A stretch of 32,518 nucleotides of DNA from Hellea sp. Its GTDB lineage: Bacteria; Pseudomonadota; Alphaproteobacteria; Caulobacterales; Maricaulaceae. This document shows, one piece after another, positions 10,216 through 18,559 of the stretch. Position numbers and translations under genes: made by a program. The DNA lies in contig JALZWM010000145.1 in assembly GCA_023300105.1 (NCBI GenBank), forward strand, positions 1-32,518, given 5' to 3'. The notes beneath the pieces were generated by a model. The model was not told the DNA's origin and did no database searches. It was given only the letters and a program-made list of their open reading frames with translations. The first letter of the stretch is position 1. Every line of letters starts with the position of its first letter.

Positions 10216-10249
10216 AAAAATGGTCACATAACACGAAAAAGTGGTCACA
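10208..10249 (+). repeat. Tandem direct repeat, 2 x 21 bp, TAACAYGAAAAARTGGTCACA
   Basis: TAACATGAAAAAATGGTCACA (10208-10228) followed directly by TAACACGAAAAAGTGGTCACA (10229-10249); 19/21 identical. First copy contains the DUF455 stop codon. Confidence 0.9.
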
Positions 10250-10356
10250 AACTCTTTAAAGGGTATAAATCTTGCAAAAAAAACTAGGATTTAGCTTGAA
10301 TCTTTCGCTAGGTTTATGGTGTAAGGTGGTTAACACATTATATCGGACGGGGATCC

Positions 10357-11574
10357 ATGATAAACGACGTTTTTGGGGAAATGCGTAAGCAAATCCTACA
10401 TCATTTCCCAGAACGCCAACTCTATCTGCGTTCCGGAGGCGAAGTTAAGTACTACGTTTTTGGAACTAAGATACAGATGGTTATTGTTGGCGGCCTCAGT
10501 GCTGTTGCCCTCTGGTGTATTTTCACCATGTTCAATTTACTATGGGGCTATAACCCCATGAGAGCTCCCTCTAAAGAAATTAAACGCGTTGAAGCGCGCT
10601 ATGAAAGACTTCTTGCAGATGCTCAGGCTAAAGAAAGTAACGCAAGACTGATGTTATCGGAACAACGTCAAAGCTTTGAACAAATAGCAAAAAGTTTTGA
10701 AGAGAAACATCAAACAATTTCTCAAATCATGAAAAAGACCCCGAGCATAGCAACAACGCCTGCTTCGGATAAAAATACATATGCAGGAAGCCGCGTCGTG
10801 ATGGCACCGACAATTCGTGATAGAACTCCACGAACAGCTCGGAAAGCCATGATACAAAAAGCTAACCTAGACACAGGCATGGATTTTGACAGGTCTCTAA
10901 ATAATCTTGGTGATACACAAAACGCTATCCTCGTTACAGCCGAAAGCGATACGCTAGACAGAATTGAACGTAATAGAGCTATAATAAACTCTACAGAATT
11001 AAAGGTTGATACCATCTTGAAAGAAAGCCCCTTTGGTAAAGGCGGTCTTTTCGTTGACCTTGGCGATGGGGCTGATGTTCCAAAAGAAGGTAATTTTGGG
11101 TCTAGAGTTGCAAGCATTAAAGCACGCGTTGCCGAAGCAGAAGCACTAGACAACGCCTTAATCTCGATACCGTTCGGACACCCTGTCGGAGTAAAAACTT
11201 ACCAAACAAGTTCTTACGGCTTGCGGAAAGACCCATTTACAAAGCGCCCTTCATTCCATGAAGGACTTGATTTTGGAGGCCAACGCCAGACCCCCATAGT
11301 CGCAACTGCAGACGGAAAAGTAATATTTGCTGGCCGAAATGGTGGTTATGGACGGTCTGTTGAAATCGACCATGGCCATGGATTTGTGACCCGTTACGGA
11401 CACATGCACAAACTCAATGTTAAGCGTGGACAAGTGATAAAAAAAGGCGATAAGATTGGCGGAATGGGGTCTACTGGACGCAGCACTGCGACTCACCTTC
11501 ATTATGAAATTCACTTCCAGGGCCGTGTGTACGACCCAAATAAATTTTTAAAGGCAGGACATTATGTTCAGTAA
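10357..11574 (+). CDS. M23 family metallopeptidase (bitopic LytM endopeptidase, LmdC-like)
   Basis: N-terminal cytoplasmic segment, one TM, coiled-coil region, C-terminal SSYGLRKDPFTKRPSFHEGLDFGG...HGHGFVTRYGHM...STGRSTATHLHYEIHFQGRVYDP LytM domain. Confidence 0.92.
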   Translation: MINDVFGEMRKQILHHFPERQLYLRSGGEVKYYVFGTKIQMVIVGGLSAVALWCIFTMFNLLWGYNPMRAPSKEIKRVEARYERLLADAQAKESNARLMLSEQRQSFEQIAKSFEEKHQTISQIMKKTPSIATTPASDKNTYAGSRVVMAPTIRDRTPRTARKAMIQKANLDTGMDFDRSLNNLGDTQNAILVTAESDTLDRIERNRAIINSTELKVDTILKESPFGKGGLFVDLGDGADVPKEGNFGSRVASIKARVAEAEALDNALISIPFGHPVGVKTYQTSSYGLRKDPFTKRPSFHEGLDFGGQRQTPIVATADGKVIFAGRNGGYGRSVEIDHGHGFVTRYGHMHKLNVKRGQVIKKGDKIGGMGSTGRSTATHLHYEIHFQGRVYDPNKFLKAGHYVQ

Positions 11575-11986
11575 AAGTAATTCTCCGACGGCTAGTGCCG
11601 CGCCTGAAGCTACTCCCAAAAAGACAAGTGCACCAAGACCTACAGCTGGCGCGCCGTCAATATTAGGTAGCGATTTACTCATTACGGGTGACATTAAAAC
11701 AGATGGCGACATTCAAATTGATGGTCGTCTTGATGGCAACATCAAAGCTGGAAATGTAACAATTGGAGAACAAGGTGCTGTAAACGGAAAAATTACGGCT
11801 ACAACTGTTCATATTCGTGGTAAAGTTACTGGAAAGATTGATGCTAACTCAGTTGACCTCTCTGATACAGCTAATGTCCAAGCAGACCTCATCCAAGATC
11901 AATTGATGATTGCAAATGGTGCATTCTTTGACGGTAAATGTACACGAAAATCTGGTGCATCCCCCTCTAAATCCAACAAAAGCTAA
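11564..11986 (+). CDS. bacA: bactofilin (polymer-forming cytoskeletal protein)
   Basis: ILGSDLLITGDIKTDGDIQIDGRLDGNIKAGNVTIGEQGAVNGKITATTVHIRGKVTGKI bactofilin beta-helix repeats; start overlaps the M23 gene by 11 bp. Confidence 0.93.
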   Translation: MFSKSNSPTASAAPEATPKKTSAPRPTAGAPSILGSDLLITGDIKTDGDIQIDGRLDGNIKAGNVTIGEQGAVNGKITATTVHIRGKVTGKIDANSVDLSDTANVQADLIQDQLMIANGAFFDGKCTRKSGASPSKSNKS

Positions 11987-12001
11987 GACAGTGTTAGCTC
12001 A

Positions 12002-12022
12002 CCCTAAGGTTCATCTTTAGGG
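12002..12022. terminator. Possible bidirectional hairpin between bactofilin and prfB
   Basis: CCCTAA-N9-TTAGGG inverted repeat in the convergent gap; no clear T-run, so terminator function is weakly supported. Confidence 0.3.
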
Positions 12023-12025
12023 CGA

Positions 12026-13130
12026 CTAATCCGTTTCTAAACGTGCACTCAGCGCGGCGGCCATAAACTGATCTAAATCTCCATCAAGTACGCCTGATGT
12101 ATCAGATGTTTCAACACTGGTCCGCAGGTCTTTTACGAGCTGATAAGGCTGTAGAACGTATGATCGTATCTGATGCCCCCAACCTATCTCTGATTTGTTA
12201 TCAGCGAGCTCCTGTGCTTCAGCTTCGCGCTTTTGCATCTCAGCCTCATATAGACGCGAGCGAAGCATGTCCCACGCTAAAGACTTGTTTTTATGTTGTG
12301 AGCGATCCGCCTGACATTGAACAACAATCCCTGTCGGTTCATGCGTAATCCGCACAGCAGAATCCGTTTTATTGATATGCTGCCCCCCAGCACCAGACGC
12401 ACGGTAAGTATCAATTCGGCATTCGGATTCGTTTATATCTATGTCAATCGTATCATCAATTTCGGGGAAGACCCAAACTGAGGCGAAACTTGTATGTCGC
12501 CGCGCACTAGAATCATATGGCGAAATACGCACCAAACGATGAACGCCTGATTCCGTCTTAAGCCAGCCAAAGGCGTTTTCGCCCTTAACACGAATAGTCG
12601 CAGACTTAATCCCTGCCTCGTCGCCAGATTGTTCTTCTAAAATTTCAACTTTTTTACCATGTGCATGCGCCCAACGCGTATACATGCGAAGCAGCATTTC
12701 AGCCCAATCTTGAGCTTCAGTTCCGCCGGCACCGGGGTGAATTTCAATAAAGCAATTATTTCCATCTGCCTCACCAGAAAGAAGTGCTTCAAGTTCAGCC
12801 TTACCAGCTTTATCTTTAACGGATGTCAAAGCCCCAGCCGCAGCCTCTAGGAGCTCTTCATCATCATCCATTTCTGCCAGCTCAGCCAGTTCGATATTCT
12901 CTTCAAGGTCTTTGGAAAGTCCAAATATATTAGCAAACGCAGCCTCTAACCGAGAGCGTTCTTGCATAAGTTTTTGCGCCTTTTGAGGGCTATCCCAAAA
13001 GGTCGGGGACTCACTTAGAGCATTGAGTTCAGCAAGACGGTGTTCAGCAGGCTCCCAGTCAAAGACGCCTCCTCAGCAGCTCAATCGACTGCTCTATCTC
13101 GTCTTTCATTTGTAAAATATCAGCCCGCAT
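12026..13130 (-). CDS. prfB: peptide chain release factor 2, expressed by +1 programmed frameshift
   Basis: [19 protein letters not shown] motif. ORF track begins at an internal Met (12967). Upstream, ATG at 13130 opens [23 protein letters not shown] then in-frame TGA (13061-13059); +1 shift after CTT gives [36 protein letters not shown]. Confidence 0.95.
13059..13073 (-). promoter_or_regulatory. prfB frameshift signal AGGAGG-CGT-CTT-TGA(C)
   Basis: Internal Shine-Dalgarno AGGAGG three nt upstream of CTT TGA C, same architecture as the E. coli prfB site. Confidence 0.95.
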
Positions 13131-13138
13131 ATTGTGTC

Positions 13139-16100
13139 CTAGTAAAGCCCGTCATCAAGGTCTTCTTCCTCTTCTTCGGGAACAGGGGGCTGCGTAGGAG
13201 TATCTTTAGGTGATGGCGTGTTGGTCGCAAGATCTGGAACTTCAATATCAGGAACTTGCACATCAGGAATTTCAACCTCAGGAACTTCAACTTCAGGAAC
13301 TTCAAGCTCAGCTCGATCTTCAGAAGTGCCTTCTGGCGTCTCATCAGAACCCTTAGCATCAGAAGGCGCGTCATCTATAAGCTTATTAGTTTGCGTCTCT
13401 ACAGAAGGCACATCACCTTCCCCGGCCTTTTCAGAAGCTTCGTCTGAAACCTGAGAGTTTTCCTCTTGTTCCGCAGCAACATCCCCTTGAGATACCGCAT
13501 TTTCTGCGTTTTCTAAAATATCTTCAAGCGTCTCTTCTGAATCTGACTCCTCATTTGAACCGTAATCATAAGACCCAAAACTATTATTCCCATCACCGTA
13601 ACTAATATTGGACTTTAAAGCCCCTATTCTAGGCTCTGTCCCTGGCCTAAAGGCCTCTAGGATAAAGTTAGGCGCGCCTATATATGATGGCTCGCCTGTG
13701 TCGCGGTTCACCGGTGACAAAGTCACGCCTTCAGGGATACGGAAGGGGACTTTAGGCTTGGACTTTAAAGCCTCAGCCATGAAATCTCTAAAGATCGGCG
13801 CAGCAGATGAGCTCCCCGTTTCTTTGCCCATTTGTTCAGGGGTATCCATACCCACATAGACGCCAGCTACGAGGTCAGGCGAAAAGCCCATAAACCAGTT
13901 ATCTATCGAATCATTCGTAGTCCCTGTCTTCCCAGCCATAGGACGCCCCAGAACAGATATTTTGCGGCCCGTACCATTATCCACAACGCCCTTAAGCATA
14001 AAGGTTACCTGATAGGCAGTTACAGGATCAATTACGGTCTCTCGGTCATCAGGTAGCTCTGGCGGAGAATTTCCTATATATTCATCTTGCTGGCAATCTT
14101 CACAAATTTTATCTTCATGAACAAAAATCGTTTTACCTTGGCCATCTTGAACACGGTCCAAAATGGTCGGTGTGATAGCTTTACCGCCATTGACTAAAGT
14201 CGAATACGCACTCGCAAGGCGAAGGAGCGTTGTCTCTCCAGCCCCCAAAGCCCAAGCCAGTTCTGGTTTTGTTTCATCATATATACCAAAGCGTCGACCA
14301 TATTCATTTACGGGCGTCATGCCAATATCATTGGCAAGACGCACGGTCATGGCATTACGAGATTTCTCTAACCCTAGGCGCAATGTACTTAGTCCGTAAA
14401 ACTTACCTGTATTATAGTTTGACGGCTTATAAAAACGTTCGCATTCATCTTCTTCCGCAGCGTCTTCACCGTCTGCGAGAGGCTCTCCAAGTTCGCGGGG
14501 AGCTTCAAGTTGACCGTCTTCTTGAACGCCCCGAAGCTCTAGTGCACCGCTTTCATTTTCTTCACACTCAACATCCTGACGTTCTATCACGAAAGGGGCA
14601 TCCAGGACCTGACTGGATGGTGTAAAACCATTATCCAAGGCTGCGGCATAGACGAAAGGTTTAAAGGCTGATCCAGGTTGCCGTTTGGCTTGCGTCACGC
14701 GGTTAAACTGACTTTGCTCGAAACTATAACCGCCAACAAGTGACAGAACGCGGCCTGTATGCGGATCCATGGCGATGATACCGCCATTGACCTTAGGCAC
14801 TTGCCTTAAGTTATACTCGGTTCTTGATTTGGACTTAGGTTTGCGCTGCACCAGAATAATATCACCCGTAGAGACAGCATCCGTTACCTTTTTCGGTTTA
14901 CTGCCCAAAGCCCCTTTGGCGCGTGCTTTTCCAGCCCAAGCAATATCAGTCACATTAAGTGTGCCCGTTTGCGCTAATTTAGCCGTTTTTTGAACGATGT
15001 CATCGGCATCATCTGCAACAACAGTTTGATCATCCACAAAACCAAGTTTAGCTACTTTGTTATTTGTCTCGAGAACAAGAGCTACGCGCCAATTCCCAAT
15101 ATCTTTAGGCGCATTGAAATCGGCGAGCCGTTTTTTCCAATCGTCGAAACTATCAAAATTAGACAATGGACCTCTATATCCATGGCGACGATCAAAAGCT
15201 TCAAGACCATCGCGTAGCGCTTTACGAGCAGCAAGCTGTAGGCGCGTATCCAAAGTCGTGCGAATAGATAGGCCACCAGAATAAAGTTCATCCTTGCCAT
15301 ACAGCTTATATATTTGCTTGCGCGCTTCTTCGACAAAATATTCAGCTGCGAGGTATTCATCCCCTTCAAAACGCTCTGTAACAATTATATCTTGCTCTTT
15401 GGCTTTCGTTGCCGCTGCTTCTGCGGCGTAATCATCCTCAACCATGCGGTTAAGCACGTAGTTTCTACGGTTAAGGGCTCTTGCTTTTTTCTTAGGATTA
15501 CCAACTTGATAATTGCTAGGGGCTTTGGGTAAAACGGCTAAATAAGCGATTTGATCAAGTGTCAAATCTTTCATAGGCTTGCCAAAATAATTCAAGGACG
15601 CCGCCGCAACACCATAAGCGCCTCTACCAAAATATATCTCATTCAAATAAAGTTCTAAAATATGGTCTTTATCCAAAGCTTTTTCGATACGGCCCGCGAT
15701 AACAACTTCACGCACTTTCCGCGTAATGTTACGTTCGTTCCCGACAAGAAAGTTTTTAGCCACTTGTTGCGTAAGTGTAGACCCGCCTTCAAGACGTTCT
15801 TTTTTTATAACATGACCGACATTGGCAACCATCGCGCGGGCGAACCCTTTTTCATCAAAACCATTATGAGTATAAAACCGCTTATCTTCAGCTGCAACGA
15901 AAGCATGTTGGAGTTGTTTCGGTACAGTCTCTATAGGTACAAATACACGCGCCTCAGTCCGAAACTCAGAAATTAACTTACCATCTCCTGCATGCACGCG
16001 GGACATAACAGGCGGACGATATTCAGCCAAAGCTTCGACGCTGGGCAAATTTTTGGTCGCTTTAACAACAAAGACAAATAGCGCTACAAGCAGGATGAGG

Positions 16101-16156
16101 CCTAAAACGCCGCCGATGGCGATAAGCCATTTAAATATGTTCCAAATAGTTTTCAT
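13139..16156 (-). CDS. mrcA: penicillin-binding protein 1A (bifunctional transglycosylase/transpeptidase)
   Basis: AAEDKRFYTHNGFD, EGGSTLTQQVAKNFL, ELYLNEIYFGRGAYGVAAAS (GT51); QPGSAFKPFVYAAALD, SRNAMTVRL, GKTGTTNDSIDNWFMGF (transpeptidase SxxK, SxN, KTG). Confidence 0.95.
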   Translation of the reverse strand: MKTIWNIFKWLIAIGGVLGLILLVALFVFVVKATKNLPSVEALAEYRPPVMSRVHAGDGKLISEFRTEARVFVPIETVPKQLQHAFVAAEDKRFYTHNGFDEKGFARAMVANVGHVIKKERLEGGSTLTQQVAKNFLVGNERNITRKVREVVIAGRIEKALDKDHILELYLNEIYFGRGAYGVAAASLNYFGKPMKDLTLDQIAYLAVLPKAPSNYQVGNPKKKARALNRRNYVLNRMVEDDYAAEAAATKAKEQDIIVTERFEGDEYLAAEYFVEEARKQIYKLYGKDELYSGGLSIRTTLDTRLQLAARKALRDGLEAFDRRHGYRGPLSNFDSFDDWKKRLADFNAPKDIGNWRVALVLETNNKVAKLGFVDDQTVVADDADDIVQKTAKLAQTGTLNVTDIAWAGKARAKGALGSKPKKVTDAVSTGDIILVQRKPKSKSRTEYNLRQVPKVNGGIIAMDPHTGRVLSLVGGYSFEQSQFNRVTQAKRQPGSAFKPFVYAAALDNGFTPSSQVLDAPFVIERQDVECEENESGALELRGVQEDGQLEAPRELGEPLADGEDAAEEDECERFYKPSNYNTGKFYGLSTLRLGLEKSRNAMTVRLANDIGMTPVNEYGRRFGIYDETKPELAWALGAGETTLLRLASAYSTLVNGGKAITPTILDRVQDGQGKTIFVHEDKICEDCQQDEYIGNSPPELPDDRETVIDPVTAYQVTFMLKGVVDNGTGRKISVLGRPMAGKTGTTNDSIDNWFMGFSPDLVAGVYVGMDTPEQMGKETGSSSAAPIFRDFMAEALKSKPKVPFRIPEGVTLSPVNRDTGEPSYIGAPNFILEAFRPGTEPRIGALKSNISYGDGNNSFGSYDYGSNEESDSEETLEDILENAENAVSQGDVAAEQEENSQVSDEASEKAGEGDVPSVETQTNKLIDDAPSDAKGSDETPEGTSEDRAELEVPEVEVPEVEIPDVQVPDIEVPDLATNTPSPKDTPTQPPVPEEEEEDLDDGLY
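13232..13306 (-). repeat. 15-bp minisatellite encoding (V/I)P(E/D)(V/I)x pentapeptide repeats in the PBP1A tail
   Basis: Five consecutive 15-bp units such as atcaggaacttgcac / ctcaggaacttcaac / ttcaggaacttcaag; protein VPEVEVPEVEIPDVQVPDIEVPDL. Confidence 0.9.
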
Positions 16157-16208
16157 TGTGACGTGTATCGTGTCCCAGATATTTATGGCTTAATTAAGGT
16201 CATCTCTG

Positions 16209-16235
16209 CCCTGATTCTGTCCTATCAGAACAGGG
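16209..16235. other. Inverted repeat between amiC and mrcA
   Basis: CCCTG-a-TTCTG-tcctat-CAGAA-CAGGG, about 10 bp stem with a bulge; no T-run on either side. Confidence 0.45.
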
Positions 16236-16236
16236 A

Positions 16237-17403
16237 CTAAGGCTCAACCTTATCAAAGTAGCTATTGATGGAGCGCGTCACCGAGCGCAAGACTTTCTTG
16301 CGATGAGCGCTGGAATTTAGCAGTTTTTCATCTTTGGAGTTAGAAAGGAAGCCAAGTTCTAGCAACACGGCAGGGACGTCTGGAGCCAGCAGTACGAAAT
16401 AACCTGCGCGGCGGTGCGAGTTTCCAATCAATTGTGTCGTGTTCTCTAGATTTTTTAATAAAACATCTGCAAATTGTTCTGATTGTGTCTCTGTATTCCG
16501 TTGAGCGAGATCGACGAGAATATCACCCACAGGGTCACTTTGCTTGGTTAAGTCAACATCCATGATCCAGTTTTGATTGTTAACAATACGTTTCGAACGG
16601 TTCTTTGCCCTATCCGCCAGCGTATAGACTGAGGCACCCCGCGCTGTTTTACTACCCGCTGAATCGGCATGGATCGAGATAAACAAGTCTGCCCCGCCCG
16701 CGCGAGCAATACGTAAACGCTCTTCGTGATCGACATAAACGTCTTTGGTGCGTGTCATTATGACTTTATATCGCCCCGTCGCCAGAAGTTGCTTATAAAG
16801 CTCCGCGGCGGCGGCGGTCGTGATGGTCTTTTCTTTCGTCCCTTTCACGCCAATAGCGCCAGGATCATATCCTCCATGACCGGGATCAATAACGATTACA
16901 GGCTTACGGCGCGGTTTGATAACTTCCTGGCCTGGCCGTAGCCGCGGGTAAGGCACGCTATTTTTAAAATAACGAGGACTAGATACTGTAGACGTCGTGA
17001 TTTCCGTCGTGATTTTCGGCGCTGTAACGCCTTTATTCAGGCTTATAGTTACAATGTTGCCAGAGGCATTATATTTTTTAAAGTTCACTTTATCTTGTAA
17101 ATCCAAGACAACTCTAACGCCCTTATCGCGTGCCGCCAACCGCACACGTTTAACGCCGCCTTGCCCTTCAAGAGTTATCGGCCCATTTTTAAGCGACTTT
17201 CCATTCAGATTAACACGTCCCGTTGGAATATCAATCACCACACGCGGTTTACCTTCGCCAATGGCAAACACTTTGGCTTTAGTTGGTTTTGATAAGGTCA
17301 GAACAACATCAGGCCCCGAATAGGAAACAGACGTCAAGGTCTGAGCAAAGGCTGTTAAGGCCGTCCCAATCCATATTAGGGCTGTCAGTACAATCAGTCT
17401 CAC
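16237..17403 (-). CDS. amiC: N-acetylmuramoyl-L-alanine amidase with AMIN domain
   Basis: Signal peptide; N-terminal AMIN-like region; VIDPGHGGYDPGAIG, SIHADS and LLELGFLSN amidase_3 motifs. Confidence 0.93.
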   Translation of the reverse strand: MRLIVLTALIWIGTALTAFAQTLTSVSYSGPDVVLTLSKPTKAKVFAIGEGKPRVVIDIPTGRVNLNGKSLKNGPITLEGQGGVKRVRLAARDKGVRVVLDLQDKVNFKKYNASGNIVTISLNKGVTAPKITTEITTSTVSSPRYFKNSVPYPRLRPGQEVIKPRRKPVIVIDPGHGGYDPGAIGVKGTKEKTITTAAAAELYKQLLATGRYKVIMTRTKDVYVDHEERLRIARAGGADLFISIHADSAGSKTARGASVYTLADRAKNRSKRIVNNQNWIMDVDLTKQSDPVGDILVDLAQRNTETQSEQFADVLLKNLENTTQLIGNSHRRAGYFVLLAPDVPAVLLELGFLSNSKDEKLLNSSAHRKKVLRSVTRSINSYFDKVEP

Positions 17404-17518
17404 GAATCCTGCCGTTTAAATATAGGCTTCTATGGAGCAAACATAGTTGATAGAGAGTTACTAAGATAACGCTTCATACAGTTATCACCTATTTTAAAAC
17501 ACGGCTTGAAAATCATTC

Positions 17519-18106
17519 ATGATTGAAAAATTGAAAATCGAGATTAAAAATTGTACAGTCTGCACGCGCTCAGACACCCCCTTGCCTGTTACCCCAAACC
17601 CAGTTCTAAGCGGACATACGAAGGCCCGCATCCGTATTATCGGGCAAGCCCCTGGAACTTTAGCCCATGCTAGCGGCCGCCCCTTTACAGATCCGTCGGG
17701 CGTAAGACTGCGCGATTGGCTCGGAGTCACTGAAACCGAATTCTATAATGAAAACCTAATTGCCGTGACACCCATGGGATTTTGTTTTCCAGGGCAAGAT
17801 TCTAAAGGCGGCGACCTCCCGCCCCGCACAGAGTGCGCCCCGCTCTGGCAAGCTAGGCTTACGGCGGCCCTCCCCAACGTTGAACTCACGCTCTTAGTCG
17901 GTATGTACGCCGTCAAACATGTGTTAGAAGAGCGTGCGAAAAGGAACCTTACCGAAACCGTACGCCATTGGCGAGATTACGGACCAAACATCATGCCAAT
18001 CCCTCACCCCAGCTGGCGTAATAATGGCTGGATAAAGCGCCACGATTTCTTTGCTGAAGAGTTAATCCAATTAAAACTACGCGTGCGTGAGATAATTGAG
18101 CGTTAA
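17519..18106 (+). CDS. uracil-DNA glycosylase family protein
   Basis: RIIGQAPGTLAHASGRPFTDPSGVRLRDWLG and IPHPSWRNNGW motifs typical of the UDG-like superfamily; NCTVC near the N terminus. Confidence 0.8.
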   Translation: MIEKLKIEIKNCTVCTRSDTPLPVTPNPVLSGHTKARIRIIGQAPGTLAHASGRPFTDPSGVRLRDWLGVTETEFYNENLIAVTPMGFCFPGQDSKGGDLPPRTECAPLWQARLTAALPNVELTLLVGMYAVKHVLEERAKRNLTETVRHWRDYGPNIMPIPHPSWRNNGWIKRHDFFAEELIQLKLRVREIIER

Positions 18107-18117
18107 AGAGTAACGCA

Positions 18118-18462
18118 TTAGGGTCGATTCACGCCAGAATTGACACCTGCTCGCAAAAGTTCGGCACCAATTTTTCCTGTCAGAAAACAATAAAGCATTT
18201 TAAAATCAGCCGCGAGAGACCAGAGCGGATAAGTAAATGTCGCGGGCTTATTGCGCTCAATCATGCCGTGGCTGCCCCATGCAAAAACGTACCCGCAGAG
18301 AAAAGTAAGCGGGAGGAACATCCACTTTTGAGAGATAATCACAGTCAACAGGGTTAATATCGCCAGACTTGTCCCAACATAATGCCAAGCCCGCGTCGCT
18401 GGCAGGCGATGCTCTTGAAGGTAATAAGGCCAAAATTCAGCAAAGGTCGTGTGTTCGCGCAT
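18118..18462 (-). CDS. DUF962 / Mpo1-like membrane protein
   Basis: FAEFWPYYLQEHRLPATRAWHYVGT...GYVFAWGSHGMIERNKPATFTYPLWSLAADFKM; AAAGGAG ribosome-binding site. Confidence 0.85.
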   Translation of the reverse strand: MREHTTFAEFWPYYLQEHRLPATRAWHYVGTSLAILTLLTVIISQKWMFLPLTFLCGYVFAWGSHGMIERNKPATFTYPLWSLAADFKMLYCFLTGKIGAELLRAGVNSGVNRP

Positions 18463-18526
18463 GATTTACTCCTTTTTTTGGCTTTTATCAGCAAAACTGA
18501 ATCAAACCTCAAATTAAATTTTAATA

Positions 18527-18542
18527 TTAACCTTTAATTAAC
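18527..18542. promoter_or_regulatory. CtrA-type box TTAACCTTTAATTAAC
   Basis: Exact TTAA-N7-TTAA(C) spacing in the intergenic region between DUF962 (-) and the candidate sRNA (+); two further TTAA tetramers at 18514 and 18521. Confidence 0.55.
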
Positions 18543-18559
18543 CTTGTTCGTTAATACAG

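Noticed and set aside
13120-13374. ORFs overlapping the PBP1A tail (13120..13374 -, 13218..13454 +, 13256..13447 +)
   Set aside because: Low-complexity proteins (KFLKLKFL, SGTSTSGTS) are frame-shifted or antisense readings of the 15-bp minisatellite.
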